This document shows, piece after piece, positions 1 to 12,700 of a DNA stretch of 64,000 bases (position 1 is its first letter; the number at the start of each line of letters is the position of its first letter). Origin of the DNA: Bolinopsis microptera. Its lineage: Eukaryota; Ctenophora; Tentaculata; Lobata; Bolinopsidae. The stretch spans positions 8,595,411-8,659,410 of the forward strand of contig NC_087073.1 of assembly GCF_026151205.1 (NCBI RefSeq). Reading direction: 5' to 3'. The notes below the pieces were generated by a model. That model was not told where the DNA came from. It ran no database searches and saw only the letters and a program-made list of their open reading frames with translations. A program made the translations under genes and the position numbers.

Positions 1-554
1 AGACGATTGTTTAACATTTTTGTGGGTTAGACTCGCACCCTTATATCCGTGTGTTCCGTAACGGTCGTGTTTTTATGACTTTGAGTAGGTTATGTGTTTG
101 TAGTGGGCCTGATTTTTAATGAGCTACTCGACTGTTTGTTGTGTGTTTGTAGTTTAGTGGCTCTGATGGACTGTAAATTTAGCTGAGTGTTTGTTTATGG
201 ACATTTGTTGAAGTAAGCCCTGATAGCATGTTTGAAAAAGTTTAACGATCCAGTCAATTCATCAGATTTCAGTAAATTAAACCACACGTGTAGATCAATC
301 AAATCTGATTTGCGAAAATATTCACCATCTTATTCGTGGATCAGATTCATCGAACTGATCATAACAGCGATTCGGTTATACTTTTATAGTTTTTGACTGC
401 TTGTTCGTTTTAATGGTTGTTTATTCGAATCTGCTTATCAGTTAGAATAGTTGATGGTTTAACAAACATGCTATCACAGACAAAATAAAGTGAAGTTATA
501 CACCACAATACACAAAATCACGCGATATCACATGTTATAATGTTATATCCTAAC

Positions 555-3500
555 CTGCCTGACAGTTTCGATGCCAGTTTTAGTTGCTTGTCTCTTGCCA
601 GGTCTGTTGTAAACACTTATTGCAACTCCTCTGTTCGTCCTGACGGTCGTTTCCTCCAAATCAGACATCACAAACGCCACCAAATACGTGCTGAGAGGCA
701 AAGGTCTTATAACAATTCAACAACCAGCGACCTAAAAGCCACCATTGGATCCATTGGTTTCGCTGATGGATTCCAAATGACGCCATTATGAATCCACTGC
801 GGTTTGAGAACCAATGCGCTTAGCGGCGCGAAATGGGGAATTCCGGAAGATTTTTGTCCACCCAGATTGGTCAAAGAAATTGAACTATTAATACTTAACT
901 ATTGATGTTACATTCCACATCTCCCAGTAAATCTTCCCACGGTGGTTAAACAATCATGGAATGTTTTGATAAATTAACTATTTGTTTCCCTTCCTTAACT
1001 AAATATTGAGTTTGTTCGTATGATCAGTAAGTTTCTTGTTAATTTTTTTTATTACACAACCTTAACTAAACATGGGAAAATATTGAACAAAACATCGGAA
1101 GTCACGAAATAAGTTCATTTTAGGCCGCACGTTTTTGTTAAAAACGATAGACATTTATTTTTTCTGGATCATACAATTATTGATTGAGGAGCACTACCGA
1201 GTAACGCCTTAAAATCGTATTATATTGTCAACAGTTTGAGAGTGCCCCCTAAGTTCACTTAAAAGTTAATTGATCAATAAATTATTCATTAAGATTCTTA
1301 AAATTCCTGCGCCTCATAACTTGGCCCACACCCTGTACCTCATAGCTGGGGTAGGTAGGAATTCTGATCGGATAGTCGCACTCCTGACAACTCTGTCGTT
1401 ACTCTTCGGCATGTTCGATATTACTCTGAACTTCGTAGGGTGGTCCACCATTACCGTGAACCTGACGCAGAGAGAACGTCAACGACCTAATAGCACTAAT
1501 AGCCCTTCAAGGCGCATCATTTAAAGAACACAAACTTCGACTTATTCTCGTGGAAGTTTTAGTTTAATTTGGGTTAAATTTGAAATTAATTTCGGGCTTA
1601 CAAATGTCGTATCACAAGGTCTTCAGCTGAATAATCAGTATTGAAACCCACTTAATCAGTATCGTAAAATTCTCCTTCATATATCCGGTGCACATCTCGC
1701 CATGTAACATATTATATATATATATAAAAATACATGACTCACTCAGATTTCAGCTGGGGTTGGTCGAAGCAGGGGAAGGCCTTCCTTGCGTGGGTTGGTT
1801 CAAAGTGTGTAGCTACTATAGGGTGTACTTCACCGTCCTCTGTCTTGTATTCTGTCAGATATATCCCGTTCAGCTGAGAGACATGGGACATTGATTACAT
1901 GGTTAGTATAATGCCTGATAATTGCTAACATTTTGCCTTTAATTTTTTGTAATTAAATCTCAATCGAACTTCCGAATCAGGAGTGCTCTTTATCAATCAC
2001 CTAACGCTACATCAGGCAAGAGTAACGGAAACTATACAGCAACAGAGTGAAAATGTGTGTAGGATCACTATATGTTGTCTGGTTATGATATGTAAATTGT
2101 AAATACATTCCAGTTTCCACACGCGCGCGTTTTCAAACAGTTTCATTGAATAAACCAATCATGGCACAGAAGAAATCACGTGACTGTTCGGTGAACCAAT
2201 AAGATTTAAATGATTGCGCGTCCCTCCTTGTATTGATAATGATGTGATACATCAAACGACTTTCACGCACTATCTACGATGAAGCTAAAGCTATGTTTTA
2301 TTAATGAGCTTATTGATATTCTCGGGTTGGCATTCAGTTGATAAGTTGCAGAGTTGAAAAATACGTATTTTACGAATTTTATAAAATATCAAAAATACGT
2401 TAAATACGGCGTATTTTATTTTCGTTGAATAAAATACGTAAAAAGTGTTATTGTACCATTGATAGCTCCAATAAAGTAATAAGTACTATTGCTTTATATA
2501 AATTTACGATTTTATCAAAACTCGCGTAGCTCTGTCGTTTTTCACCTCGCATATGACTTCAGAGTACTGGGCACGTGCTATACCAAAGCATTAAAGCGTT
2601 GAAGTTAAATAGAAATGTGTCTGAAACGAATGACATAACTTTAGTCTTTGAATGAAATTTCAAGAAAAACGTATTTTAACGTATTTTTGACGTATTTTAT
2701 TTCTAAGCAAAAATACGCAAAATACGGCGTATTTAAAAAATTGTCTCACGTATTTTTCAACTCTGATAAGTTGATATTCCTATTTCTTGATTTCCGGGTT
2801 CAGCCGGAAAGTTTTGTGAAATTAGATTCCGAGATTGCAATTGACATACTAGAAATATTTGTTACATTTTCTTTACTTCAACTCATATTATGTTTTGTGT
2901 ATCCCCTTTAGATAATTTAAAAAGTATGATAAAACCTACAAACCTCCCGTTTCAGTTCAGCCCTGTATTGCATTCTCAGAAAATAGGAATCACTCCTAAA
3001 TCTTTTCTCGTCTGTTCTTGTTAACACTAACTCTTCTTTGTCGTTCAGAGTGTATATCACCGGTATGTTTTCCCTCTCTTTGCCCTGAAAGACGTATTGT
3101 TAACGTCACAGTCAAACAAATTTATACATTTTATGACTAGTCCTATTATGTCGAGACAGGTTTAATGTCATTAGAAATGCCCGTGACGATATGAAACGTT
3201 GGTTTGTTTGATTTCTTTGACACGTGACATATTAATAAAAGACGTGTATTTACCTTGTATATCAGAGCTCTGACAATATTCAGATCCTTACTGTTGAGAG
3301 TCAGTTCCCTCGTGTCCGTCAGCAGCGAGAACTGGATGTCCGTGCTTCCTGCAGAAGGAGTAGAGTAAGCTTTTTAAAAACTTTTTAAACAGGTAGGATT
3401 TTGAAGATATTGAAATGTGGGTCTTGGAGTAAGTCTTAACATTATAAGTAGTTCAATATATTTGAACTATATTTAACTATAGTTAAATCACTGCAGGTCG

Positions 3501-3784
3501 CTTAAATACTTGACTCGTATAAGTCGGGGACCACTGTAATCGTGATAAATTGCTGGGAATAAAATCTAAGTTTTATGTGCACAATTGCAGTCACACCAGG
3601 ACTTGACATTAATTCACCCTCCGTAAAGCATCTAGTTACCTGTGAAAACACCAGTCTCGGGATACACAGAGAACATGAGTGTATACCGCTCAGGGTCAAC
3701 ATCCGATATGTCACCGACCACCAATGATAAGACCAGGAGATAAGAAACTGATAACACGCGCCATCCTGAGTCCATGAGAACCAT
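555..3784 (-). CDS. M1-family (aminopeptidase N-like) zinc aminopeptidase, 5' part of gene
   Basis: Six exons join in frame on the minus strand: 3640-3784, 3254-3348, 2944-3084, 1743-1873, 1339-1461 and 555-690, each bounded by AG and GT and all phases matching. The start is the ATG at 3782-3784, followed by a hydrophobic segment (SYLLVLSLVV) that would be a signal peptide or signal anchor. The product then follows the M1 N-terminal domain: RYTLMFSVYPETGVFTGS, the strongly conserved THFEPTHARKAFPCFDQP, the SNMP turn, and FLPTPAMSTYLVAFV. These are hallmark blocks of membrane or secreted aminopeptidases that trim N-terminal residues from peptides outside the cell. The catalytic GAMEN and HExxH blocks would lie downstream, beyond position 1, so activity cannot be judged. 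About 258 residues are present. The last intron runs off the window edge. Confidence 0.93.
2341..2773. mobile_element. hAT-type MITE with 8-bp target-site duplication
   Basis: The element spans 2349-2765 (417 bp). Its ends are perfect 18-bp inverted repeats, CAGAGTTGAAAAATACGT and the reverse complement. It is flanked on both sides by the same 8 bp, ATAAGTTG (2341-2348 and 2766-2773). An 8-bp duplication plus termini starting CAG is the signature of hAT transposons. The interior is AT-rich, is full of short AAATACG/CGTATTT repeats and has no credible transposase, so it is non-autonomous. It lies in the third intron of the aminopeptidase gene. Confidence 0.92.
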
Positions 3785-4387
3785 CCCCGGGGTGTACTGT
3801 CTTGTCGGAGTGAGGGGTCTACATCTCTTACATTGGGGTCCTGTCTTGATGTGGACTTTAGTGTGTTATATAATGTCTTTGGAAATCTTTATCTTCCTTC
3901 AAGTCAAACGTTTAATAACAAGTCTTATTTTGCTGTCATTATGTTTGTCTTGTGTGGAAATATTAAGGGTCAACAGAAATCAGAAGGAAAAGCAGCAACT
4001 TAATTTGGGTTGGAGAATATTAGATTAAACCCTGTTCTACCTAATATTAATTAAAACGTATTAACTAATGGCCTCAATAAGACGTGATAACTGTAAGAGC
4101 AGCAAATTTTAGTGAACGTAAAACACTGTTAACTCAGAAATAGAACAAAACGAAAATTAACCCGTTTATCAACATCATAGTGTTCAAATTTATAATCGGT
4201 ATTTCATATTGGTTTGTTGTTCATTCGTTTAAATCTCGTTTCCTGAATCAGCTATCAAATTTCAAATTGAAACCATTTAAATTCCTATTTGAAAATTTGA
4301 TCTAATTGTCATTGCTACGGTAATCATAATGATGAATAATTATGATGAATATGTTCTTAAAATACATATTGATATAATGAAGTGATC

Positions 4388-4433
4388 ATTCTCTACATTC
4401 TCTACATTCTCTACATTCTCTACATTCTCTACA
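4388..4433. repeat. 10-bp tandem repeat (ATTCTCTAC)
   Basis: About four and a half head-to-tail copies of ATTCTCTACA. It is a simple microsatellite-like array in intergenic DNA. Confidence 0.85.
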
Positions 4434-6974
4434 CTAACAAGTTCCACACTCCATACTCACAACGAACAACCACAGTCTTACAAATCATGGCTTTTGGAAC
4501 TTTGGAGCGTGTGATTTTATGGTAAAATTGTCAACCGAATAATTAGTAAGGAGCGCAATCTTATTAAGTAATTACAAAATACGGCAAAGTTTTTACCACA
4601 CAACATAATATTCAAAACCACTGACTAATACTGTGCTCATAAGTCTGCACGAAATATGTACATTCCAGAATTTTAACTATTAAACAATCTTACGATCAAC
4701 TAGAGAGAAAATATCAATAGAAAAACACATTATGTGCTATTTGTGACCGACAAAATATGTAAATGCACTATATATCATGTCACTTAAAAGGTCAGTAGGT
4801 ACTGCAATTCCTCAGATAAACACCAAGCAGAATGCAACATATCGCATGTGCAGATAATCACACGATCAGAACAAAAGGTAAAGCTGCGGTTTATGCAGTG
4901 TTAATAAACCTGCACACAACTCGGCTAGTCGGCAAGCAATGACCTGAAGTCTACTTGGAGTACTTATTAAGAATTAGAGTTAAGATACGGATTACGGACT
5001 CAAGTTTAAGTGGAATTGATTGTGTGTTCCGAGCAGTGTGACGCCATTTTGAGAGAGCCTAGGAACCTTAACAAGGTTGTATTTTAAATAGGCGAGCATA
5101 ATTAAAATGTTACAAGACAAATCAGCAAGAATAAACGGTAAACACGGCAAAAGTTTAATTTACAAGCCACTTTAGGTCATGGATATAAGGACCCTTTACT
5201 GATCTTTTGTGTGAAATCATTACCATCCACGTGGCAGGAACTCTTTTCGGTAATTCCACATGTCGGTATTATATTAATTGCACGTGCACTCGGATCTTTT
5301 GTTAATTAATGACACTAGTAAATTAGACCCGTTAATTAAGATTAGGCAGTGGTGCGTGCTCTTTTTCATTGAGAACCGTGCAGATTACATATAATCTAAT
5401 AACGGAGAAAATATGATATATTCATGGTATTGGTTCTAAGAAGTAGGCCTCACATAACTTTACAAAGCCGGTAGAACCTTTAGAGGTGTGGTCAGACCAC
5501 ATAAGTGATTTAATTAACATTTCTACCAGCTTTCTCTTATAACCGATATTTATTATCTAATATTGGTTGCTGAGCGGCCGCCCTTGAAGTTTTTACCGCG
5601 TTCATTAACCATATTTAAGGTTATGCGGTCTTGTACGTCACAGAATAGAGGGCTGACAGCCCACAAGAATGCAAGGGACAGACAGATAGAAACACAAAGA
5701 ACAACTGCTGTTTTAGAACATACAGTGCTAAAATCACTAATATTCAGAAGTAATGTAGGAGCATAAGTACAACGTCCTTTACCATCAAGTAACATAAATT
5801 GCCAAGCACTATAATAAGAGTAAGACAACTGTACAAATACACAGCTACACAATACTTCCGAACAAGTAGTTTAGACATGTCAGTATGACGTTTTAATAAA
5901 CAGGTGGGCCTGTTTAGATTTTAGAAGCGTAGGTGAAAATCAGGAATTAGGAACAATCATCAGTTCGGTTACCGCTATTTGCAACCAGCATGGTAATCAT
6001 GGCAGGTGCAGTAATTAAACGAATATTAGACCCAAACCTTCAGATAAGTACCATTATATTGATATTAGACCGTGTGTGAGTGCTAGTACGGTAACACCCC
6101 CATAGGCCTACCAGTGAGAAGTCCCCGTAATTTGGTTATCCGTGGTCAGTATTAATTCTAATAAGGGGACATTATAGCGGTATTAGGGTCTAGGGATCTG
6201 GTTTAGGTGCTGTTGATATCACGGTTTATGTGGAGGCCCCACTATCAAGGATATCGTGGTAGACTCTTGCTAGCGAGACTACGTGTAACCTGTCAGTCGT
6301 TTAGGTGGATAATCATCACCTGTTGTGTGTATGACCCAAATTTAATCTAGTTCAGCTTAGAGCGTCGAAATTTTGCGAGATAAGTGAGAGCCAATTTGTT
6401 TGTTATTGGTTTATGTCAAAGAAGAAATTTAATTACACAGTTACACGACTTGACAAATATTAAGTAATTGAATGATGGTTTGATGTAAATGAATCCTTGT
6501 CTACATTGAAACGGGTGTTACAAGCTATAACGAAAGTCAGGCCATGATTTTAAAACTGGAGTGAAAATACAACTCACTGCAAAACGTTCAGAAATAAACA
6601 CAGTAAAGTAAATAAACACAGTTAAGTAAATCACAACAATACAGATTGATATGATAGCAGGAATAAAAACAATATCACATTCTCGTCGACAAAAGAATAA
6701 TATAATTACACCAGGAAATCTATTCCCTGACCAAACAATGAAATCTTGCACATCACGAAAATCTTGCACACCACGAAAGTAGGATTAAAGCAGTTATTGC
6801 ATCATGTTGCGCAATAGCACTGGTATGCAGCTGTCCCCGGAATGCGCATAAATTAGGGCGTAGGTATTTACTTTTTGGCAGGCAGCTGAAATTTTACAGT
6901 GAAAATGACACTACAGAAGTTTAAAAGTTGATAGGAGCATACATATTTGTCTAGTAGGTATCTCCCGAGTTAAC

Positions 6975-6990
6975 TCCTCTCTCTCTCTCT

Positions 6991-7030
<40 letters not shown>
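6975..7030. repeat. (CT)n-(AG)n self-complementary dinucleotide repeat
   Basis: A CT run ends in CAAG and continues as a longer AG run, so the two halves are reverse complements and can fold into a hairpin. This usually marks a replication-slippage product; no function is implied. Confidence 0.85.
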
Positions 7031-7031
<1 letters not shown>

Positions 7032-7120
7032 AATACCATTATTCTGCAGTGGAGATGCAAGGTAACAGATACAAGACGTTCTTCTTTGCAAGATTAATGA
7101 GAAAAAGAGTCATCATGACT

Positions 7121-7174
7121 AGATATACACACAAGATATACACACAAGATATACACACAAGATATACACACAAG
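7121..7174. repeat. 14-bp tandem repeat (AGATATACACACAA)
   Basis: Nearly four perfect head-to-tail copies of the 14-bp unit AGATATACACACAA in intergenic DNA. Confidence 0.85.
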
Positions 7175-9648
7175 CACAATATTAGCCCACACTAATAAAC
7201 TGCAGTAACAGCAAGGTTGGGGTTAGCAGGGTTGCACAGGATGGTTATCCTTTAAAAGGAAATGTTGATAATTATACGCCATCTGGTTCTGTATTAAATA
7301 CTGGCATGGTAACTGAAACTAACTGTATGCTCAGTTATCATGTGTGTTCCACATGATAAGGTTTAAACACAGCTGTATCAAGAATGGTCGATTGTTCGGT
7401 GATAAAGGAAGGATTACGCAAGTTTTAACTAACTTCCCGGTTACTTACTAAAGTACTTAAAGTTAAATACTCAAACCTACTTTATATAAAGGAGCATAAA
7501 ATTAGAGTTTAAATTTGCAATGTACGGCAGGTTATTTGTACTCTACACTCTACAGCTGTCTACTTCAACGTCATTTACTAACAGAGACTACATAATATAA
7601 TTTGTCCCGAAGACTCTCCCAATACTTCAACTATAACCGCTACAGGTTTTCAATTCCGATAGCCCAAACTTTTCCGGCCTTTTGTTTTTACGTCCCCAAA
7701 TATCACATACGAGACAACAGTGAAAATTTGGGACCTATCAAGTAACAGGAAAGCACAAAATTTGGAGGAAAATATAGCCAACTTTTAACGGAATATGGAA
7801 AAACCTAAAGTTAATTTTAATCGCAAAATAAATGTTGGGAGTGGCCTATTTCCCACTGCGGTTTAGGTGTGCAGAAGCCTGTCTATATTAGAGCAAATTG
7901 TCCAGCGTTATAGCACAGTGACTCTAAAATCTGTGGGTTCCGTATTTAGAGCAGTAAAGTGGTATGACGAGTGACAAATTAACATGTTTTATTGAACCAG
8001 CAATATGTTGGATATTGCAATTTGTAACGCTATATATTATAAACCTCAATACCAGCCTTTTTCGGAAAAAATTATTCCAGAAATAACGGATGAAATTAAG
8101 AACATCTTAATTAAATGCTCATTACTTTTAAAAGCATAAATTATCTGAATGCGTGTAACTGTGACCAACTTGTAGCCAACATTAGACCAGTTTTAATATT
8201 GAAAGTGTAACAATTCTAAATCCTGCTCCTTAATTTTTAGCTCACTTTATGGGAATGAACTACTCCTGAAACCTGAGCAGGAATAAAACTAGTTTGTAAT
8301 TGAGTCTCGCTATTGTAGCACAATTTAGCAGATTTCTTGCTACATAATTGTCAGTGAGTCGCAAGTTCACTTGGGAACCATGTAAACAAACAAAGAGCTC
8401 GGTTTTAAAACAGTTGTAAAACGAGTCAAAAACAATTTGTAAAAAGATTTCGGGTCCAAAAACAAACAAACAATAAGAAGCTATTAATTGAATAATGATT
8501 AATTTTTATCCGAGCGGAGAGAGGAATTATTTCCATAACTACACATCAAGCTTAGCCCGAAACTAAATTATGTTGTATTTCATTGCCTCCGGTTATATTG
8601 TATGTGTGAGTCTTAGCATACCTTTTTAGGACCGTCCTCTTTTAAACACCAGCTAGTTAAGAGTTGCTAGATCATCACGACAACTCAACCGTTGCGGACC
8701 CCCTGAAATTAACAGGTGTTAGGTCACATTGCTGGCAAGCGTGGCTGTCAAGTTTATAAAATATATATGTTTAAAAACTAATTTGCTGATCTGTGAAGAT
8801 ATGCAGGATACGCAGCACGCGATCACCCGTATTTCCAGGTGTAACTCTGAACTCCGGCTCACTTAACATTGTTGCCCTGCATAATTTGCAGGAATGTGCT
8901 GCAGATATCCCCAGGATTTGCAGATTAGTACTGAGGTGATATAATATACGGTGGTAAATGGTATACACTCTAGTACACCCTACAGCTGTCTACTGTATAC
9001 TTCGTAGAAACTGTGTAGGTACTACTACTTCAACGTATTATACGTCATAATCATTATCCGCTTTGAATTATCCGCTTGAATTATTCGAACAGCTTGTTTG
9101 GTTAATTTATAGTTCCGATATTTTCATTGGGAGTGACTTGTATGAGATGTTAGTTTATTGGCTGTCATCCAAGAGTCGGGGAAGCTGGAAGATGGGTTAA
9201 AAAGAATGAGTAAGGGCAATATATGTTACCATTTTACGCCCCGGCATGGACCAATACACACCAGTTACAACCTACCGCTAGATGATACAATGTAACAATG
9301 CGGTTTTACATCGCATCTCTCCTGTTACGAGGTAATATGAGAGTGCATTGTGACAGTGTCAGCTTGTTGGCATGACAACTATTATAATCTTATAATGATA
9401 GGAAGTCGGGGGATCAATAAAACAAGGGTATTGACTGAACTCATATTTGATATTCTCGCTAATTTCCCTGCAGACGTGCCAATGAACGGTATGTTCCATA
9501 ATTACCCGTTAGAATGAAAACAAATTTACAAAGGTATTCATTTTCCAGCCTACGCACTTTGTGCCCCAAATATCATAATTTTCATTTTCAAGCTTTACCC
9601 AATTCACTTTGTTGCCCTATGTCGTAATCGCTTGTTTTGACTTAACTA

Positions 9649-9779
9649 GAAAACGACCGAACCAGGAATTTTTGTTGAACCCGAACCGGACCGAACTGCG
9701 ATTTTCTTTTGCCGAACCAATCCGAACCGGTCAAAATCATCCGAAACCCGAACTGAACCGAAATTTCGGTCGTTTTTTA
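9649..9779. mobile_element. possible small inverted-repeat element
   Basis: About 130 bp begins with AAAACGACCGAA and ends with TTCGGTCGTTTT, so the ends are inverted repeats. The interior carries many CCGAAC/CGAACC motifs. No clean target-site duplication is visible. It may be a short MITE or a degenerate foldback; the assignment is tentative. Confidence 0.4.
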
Positions 9780-12700
9780 GACTGAACCTGCTAGCTTGCC
9801 AAATGATTTGACCTAGTATTTGAACGTCATTTATAAGTTATTGGATTCGACATGGTAGCTTGCGGCACCGTGGGAAATTGTCATGGTAACCTGCTGTCTG
9901 CTTGTTTTCATGGTAATCTTCTATTTGCTTAATTAATTATAATTATAAATTATGAATATTCCAACGTAGCGAGTAGTGGGCACATTTGACCACAATGACA
10001 TTGAGCCATCTTATTTTGAGGTAAAGACGAACTGAAATGAGTGTTTTATTTTGCTTGTGAAATAAATGTCGGTTTATTTAAAGCTTTACAATATAATCCA
10101 TTATATTTACAATATAATCCACGAAACATTTCTTTCAGTTTACATTTTAACGAGGTTATATCTCTCAATCAAATTACGGACAAATTGACACTTTACCTCC
10201 GGTGCGTAACGTCTAACTCGATCTACATATCTCTTATGTTGACGAGTTTCCGTGGATCAAAGTTTGTGACTGACTGTGCAGAGCCTATAAATCAAGAACA
10301 CTTGATGCTTTTGATAATAAATAGCACAATAATATCCGGATATCTCCCAGTTTCTTTATGACCTTTAAAGTATCGTTTCAGAGGGCATGTATATGACTTG
10401 GATATTATTTTAAGTGCTGTGTATTAACAGCTATGTAATTTTACAGTTCTCTGACTACGATGATCTCTTGCTTCATGTAATTATCAGTTAGAACAATAAT
10501 TTATTAATTAAGTTTTCCAGTGAACTTGATCAATGCGACCTCTAAGTCTAGTACTGCAGGTACCCTTAACTCCTCCGTATCTTCTCCTAATCAGGCCACG
10601 TGCTCCCAAGTAATGACATGCTCAGTATACCACCTTGTATCTCCGACCAGAAGTTGCTTGCAAACTGTTCACATTACGACAAGCAAGCACGCTCTACCAG
10701 CATTCTTCCGACAAGTATCTCATCAGTGTTCTATCCCACAACAAGTACTTAACTACTCAACTATAGCAACACTGTTAAGAAGCGCACACCAGCTTGTCTC
10801 TGAAACACTTGGTCACCTTTCATCTGCGCCTTTTAAAGCGCTAAAATTTGAAGCTTGCACCCTCTTTTAAACCGCTCAAATATCGTGTGCAAAAACTGCA
10901 GTAGCTTTTGAAAGCCGTGCTCTCCGTAACATCTTGCTTGTCAGGGAAATTTGTCCGATCTCAAGCAGGTCGTGAGAAGACGATAGCGCGCTTATTTTGA
11001 TAAAGGAGTGATAGGTACAGATCGGCTTGTCAATCAGGAGCACGTGTTGTGTGTTCTCATCTGCTTCTGCCACGTGCTACTCCAGTTGCAGCTGCTAGGT
11101 ATGCTGACGTTATCTCTCCATTGTCAATCTAGCTGGTTTTCTTTCATCTCTGTTATTCATTGAAGGAGCTCTGGTTACCACTGATGTCTAATCTTATAAT
11201 TGTTAATTCAGCGCATTATTATTATCTTCTTGTCAGTTAATAATCGTTTGTCTTAATAACTCGTTTAACGACTTATCGACCTTATCTTATACAGAGCATG
11301 TGCACTGTGCAGGAATAACAGCCGTTTGTACCGAGTAAGGGTGCGTTAAATGTTCATTTATTAAACGCTCAAGAAGGTGCGAACCCTCTAATGTAAGGTT
11401 TCCTGCGTAAAATACCCCATCTTATTTACCGAATGGTTATCCTCCTTAGCCACTCCCCAGTCCTCATGTCAAGCTGCCAACTGAAAGCGTGTTAGCGCAA
11501 GGCAGGTTCCACATATTTCTGATACAGTTATACGGTATACCTGATGTGGTTATGTGGAATGCTCCTGGCCTACTCCGAGTTCAGGGAGCGAGTTGCCGGA
11601 CCGCAACACGTGTTGGTTAACGGATATGATTTACTGGCACCTCTAACCTAATTGTGCTTATCTTAACCACTTCAACAAACAAGACGTGTGCTCCCCAAAT
11701 CTAATCTCACTGCTGCTGTTCTCTCTCTCCCGGGGCGGGAACAGCACACTTTGCCCAACCTGTATTGTTCCTGCAGAGCATGTCGCAGCTACTGCAGTGC
11801 TACTCGAGTGTGCACGCATGTCTTTTTACCCCGCCTCTATCATTTCATGAAATTTGAAGACCGGACGATTTTAAATGTGCGTTAACGCAAGTGACCGTTG
11901 TTCGTCAGCAGTGCGTCAAGCGTGTCCATTGACAGATTACCAAATTGCTCACAGCCTTATTCCACAGCTCGAACCTATCTCCAGTGCCAAACCCTACAAC
12001 TTAACTCTTATCTCCAACCCTACGACTTAACTTAAATCAGACGGTGTATTTGCAGGCCAACGAATATAGTGTTAGCACTACGGCAGGGTGAACGAGAGAT
12101 TCACAGACAAACTGTGAATACAATAATATCTGTAGCTAAAAATACCCGACACCTTTAAACCGAGTGTAAGGACTCTGAAGCATGCTTCCAATGACCTATA
12201 AATAGATCTCACTAAGGGTTAAGGAATGAGGAGGGTTTTCTATTTATAGTGGGTTGATCAGATATATGTTGAAAGAAGGCCGAAGGGCTTTTGAGTTTCC
12301 CGTGCAGTGTTTCATTTCCAACCCGGCCACGTGATCCCTTTGTCCAGTACAAGCACTAAAAGAGAACGAGTAAATCTAATCGACCTGCTTCGTAATTCTG
12401 TAGACGTTATTCCATTGTCTGTGTCTTGGGTGTCTGGTGTTTGTGTTCCGCCATCTGGTTCTAGAATTGCCCCCCTTCTCTTCCCCTATATTGTCTACAG
12501 AATACAACACCTTGAGCGTATTGTGACGTCATGTCACGTGGTGTGACTTTATATTATCAGATTTAGTGCAAAACAGCGAGTTAGTTTGCTGTCCCACTGT
12601 CTCAGTCTGCCTCACCCTTGAAAACAGGCATATGAACTTTTATATATTGTAATTTTCCTTCGTTAAAAAGTTTTATGCAAACCTTTTTAACGCTCCATTT

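Noticed and set aside
10520-10870. 116-codon plus-strand ORF
   Set aside because: No domain, no signal of coding bias and no splice partners that I can see.
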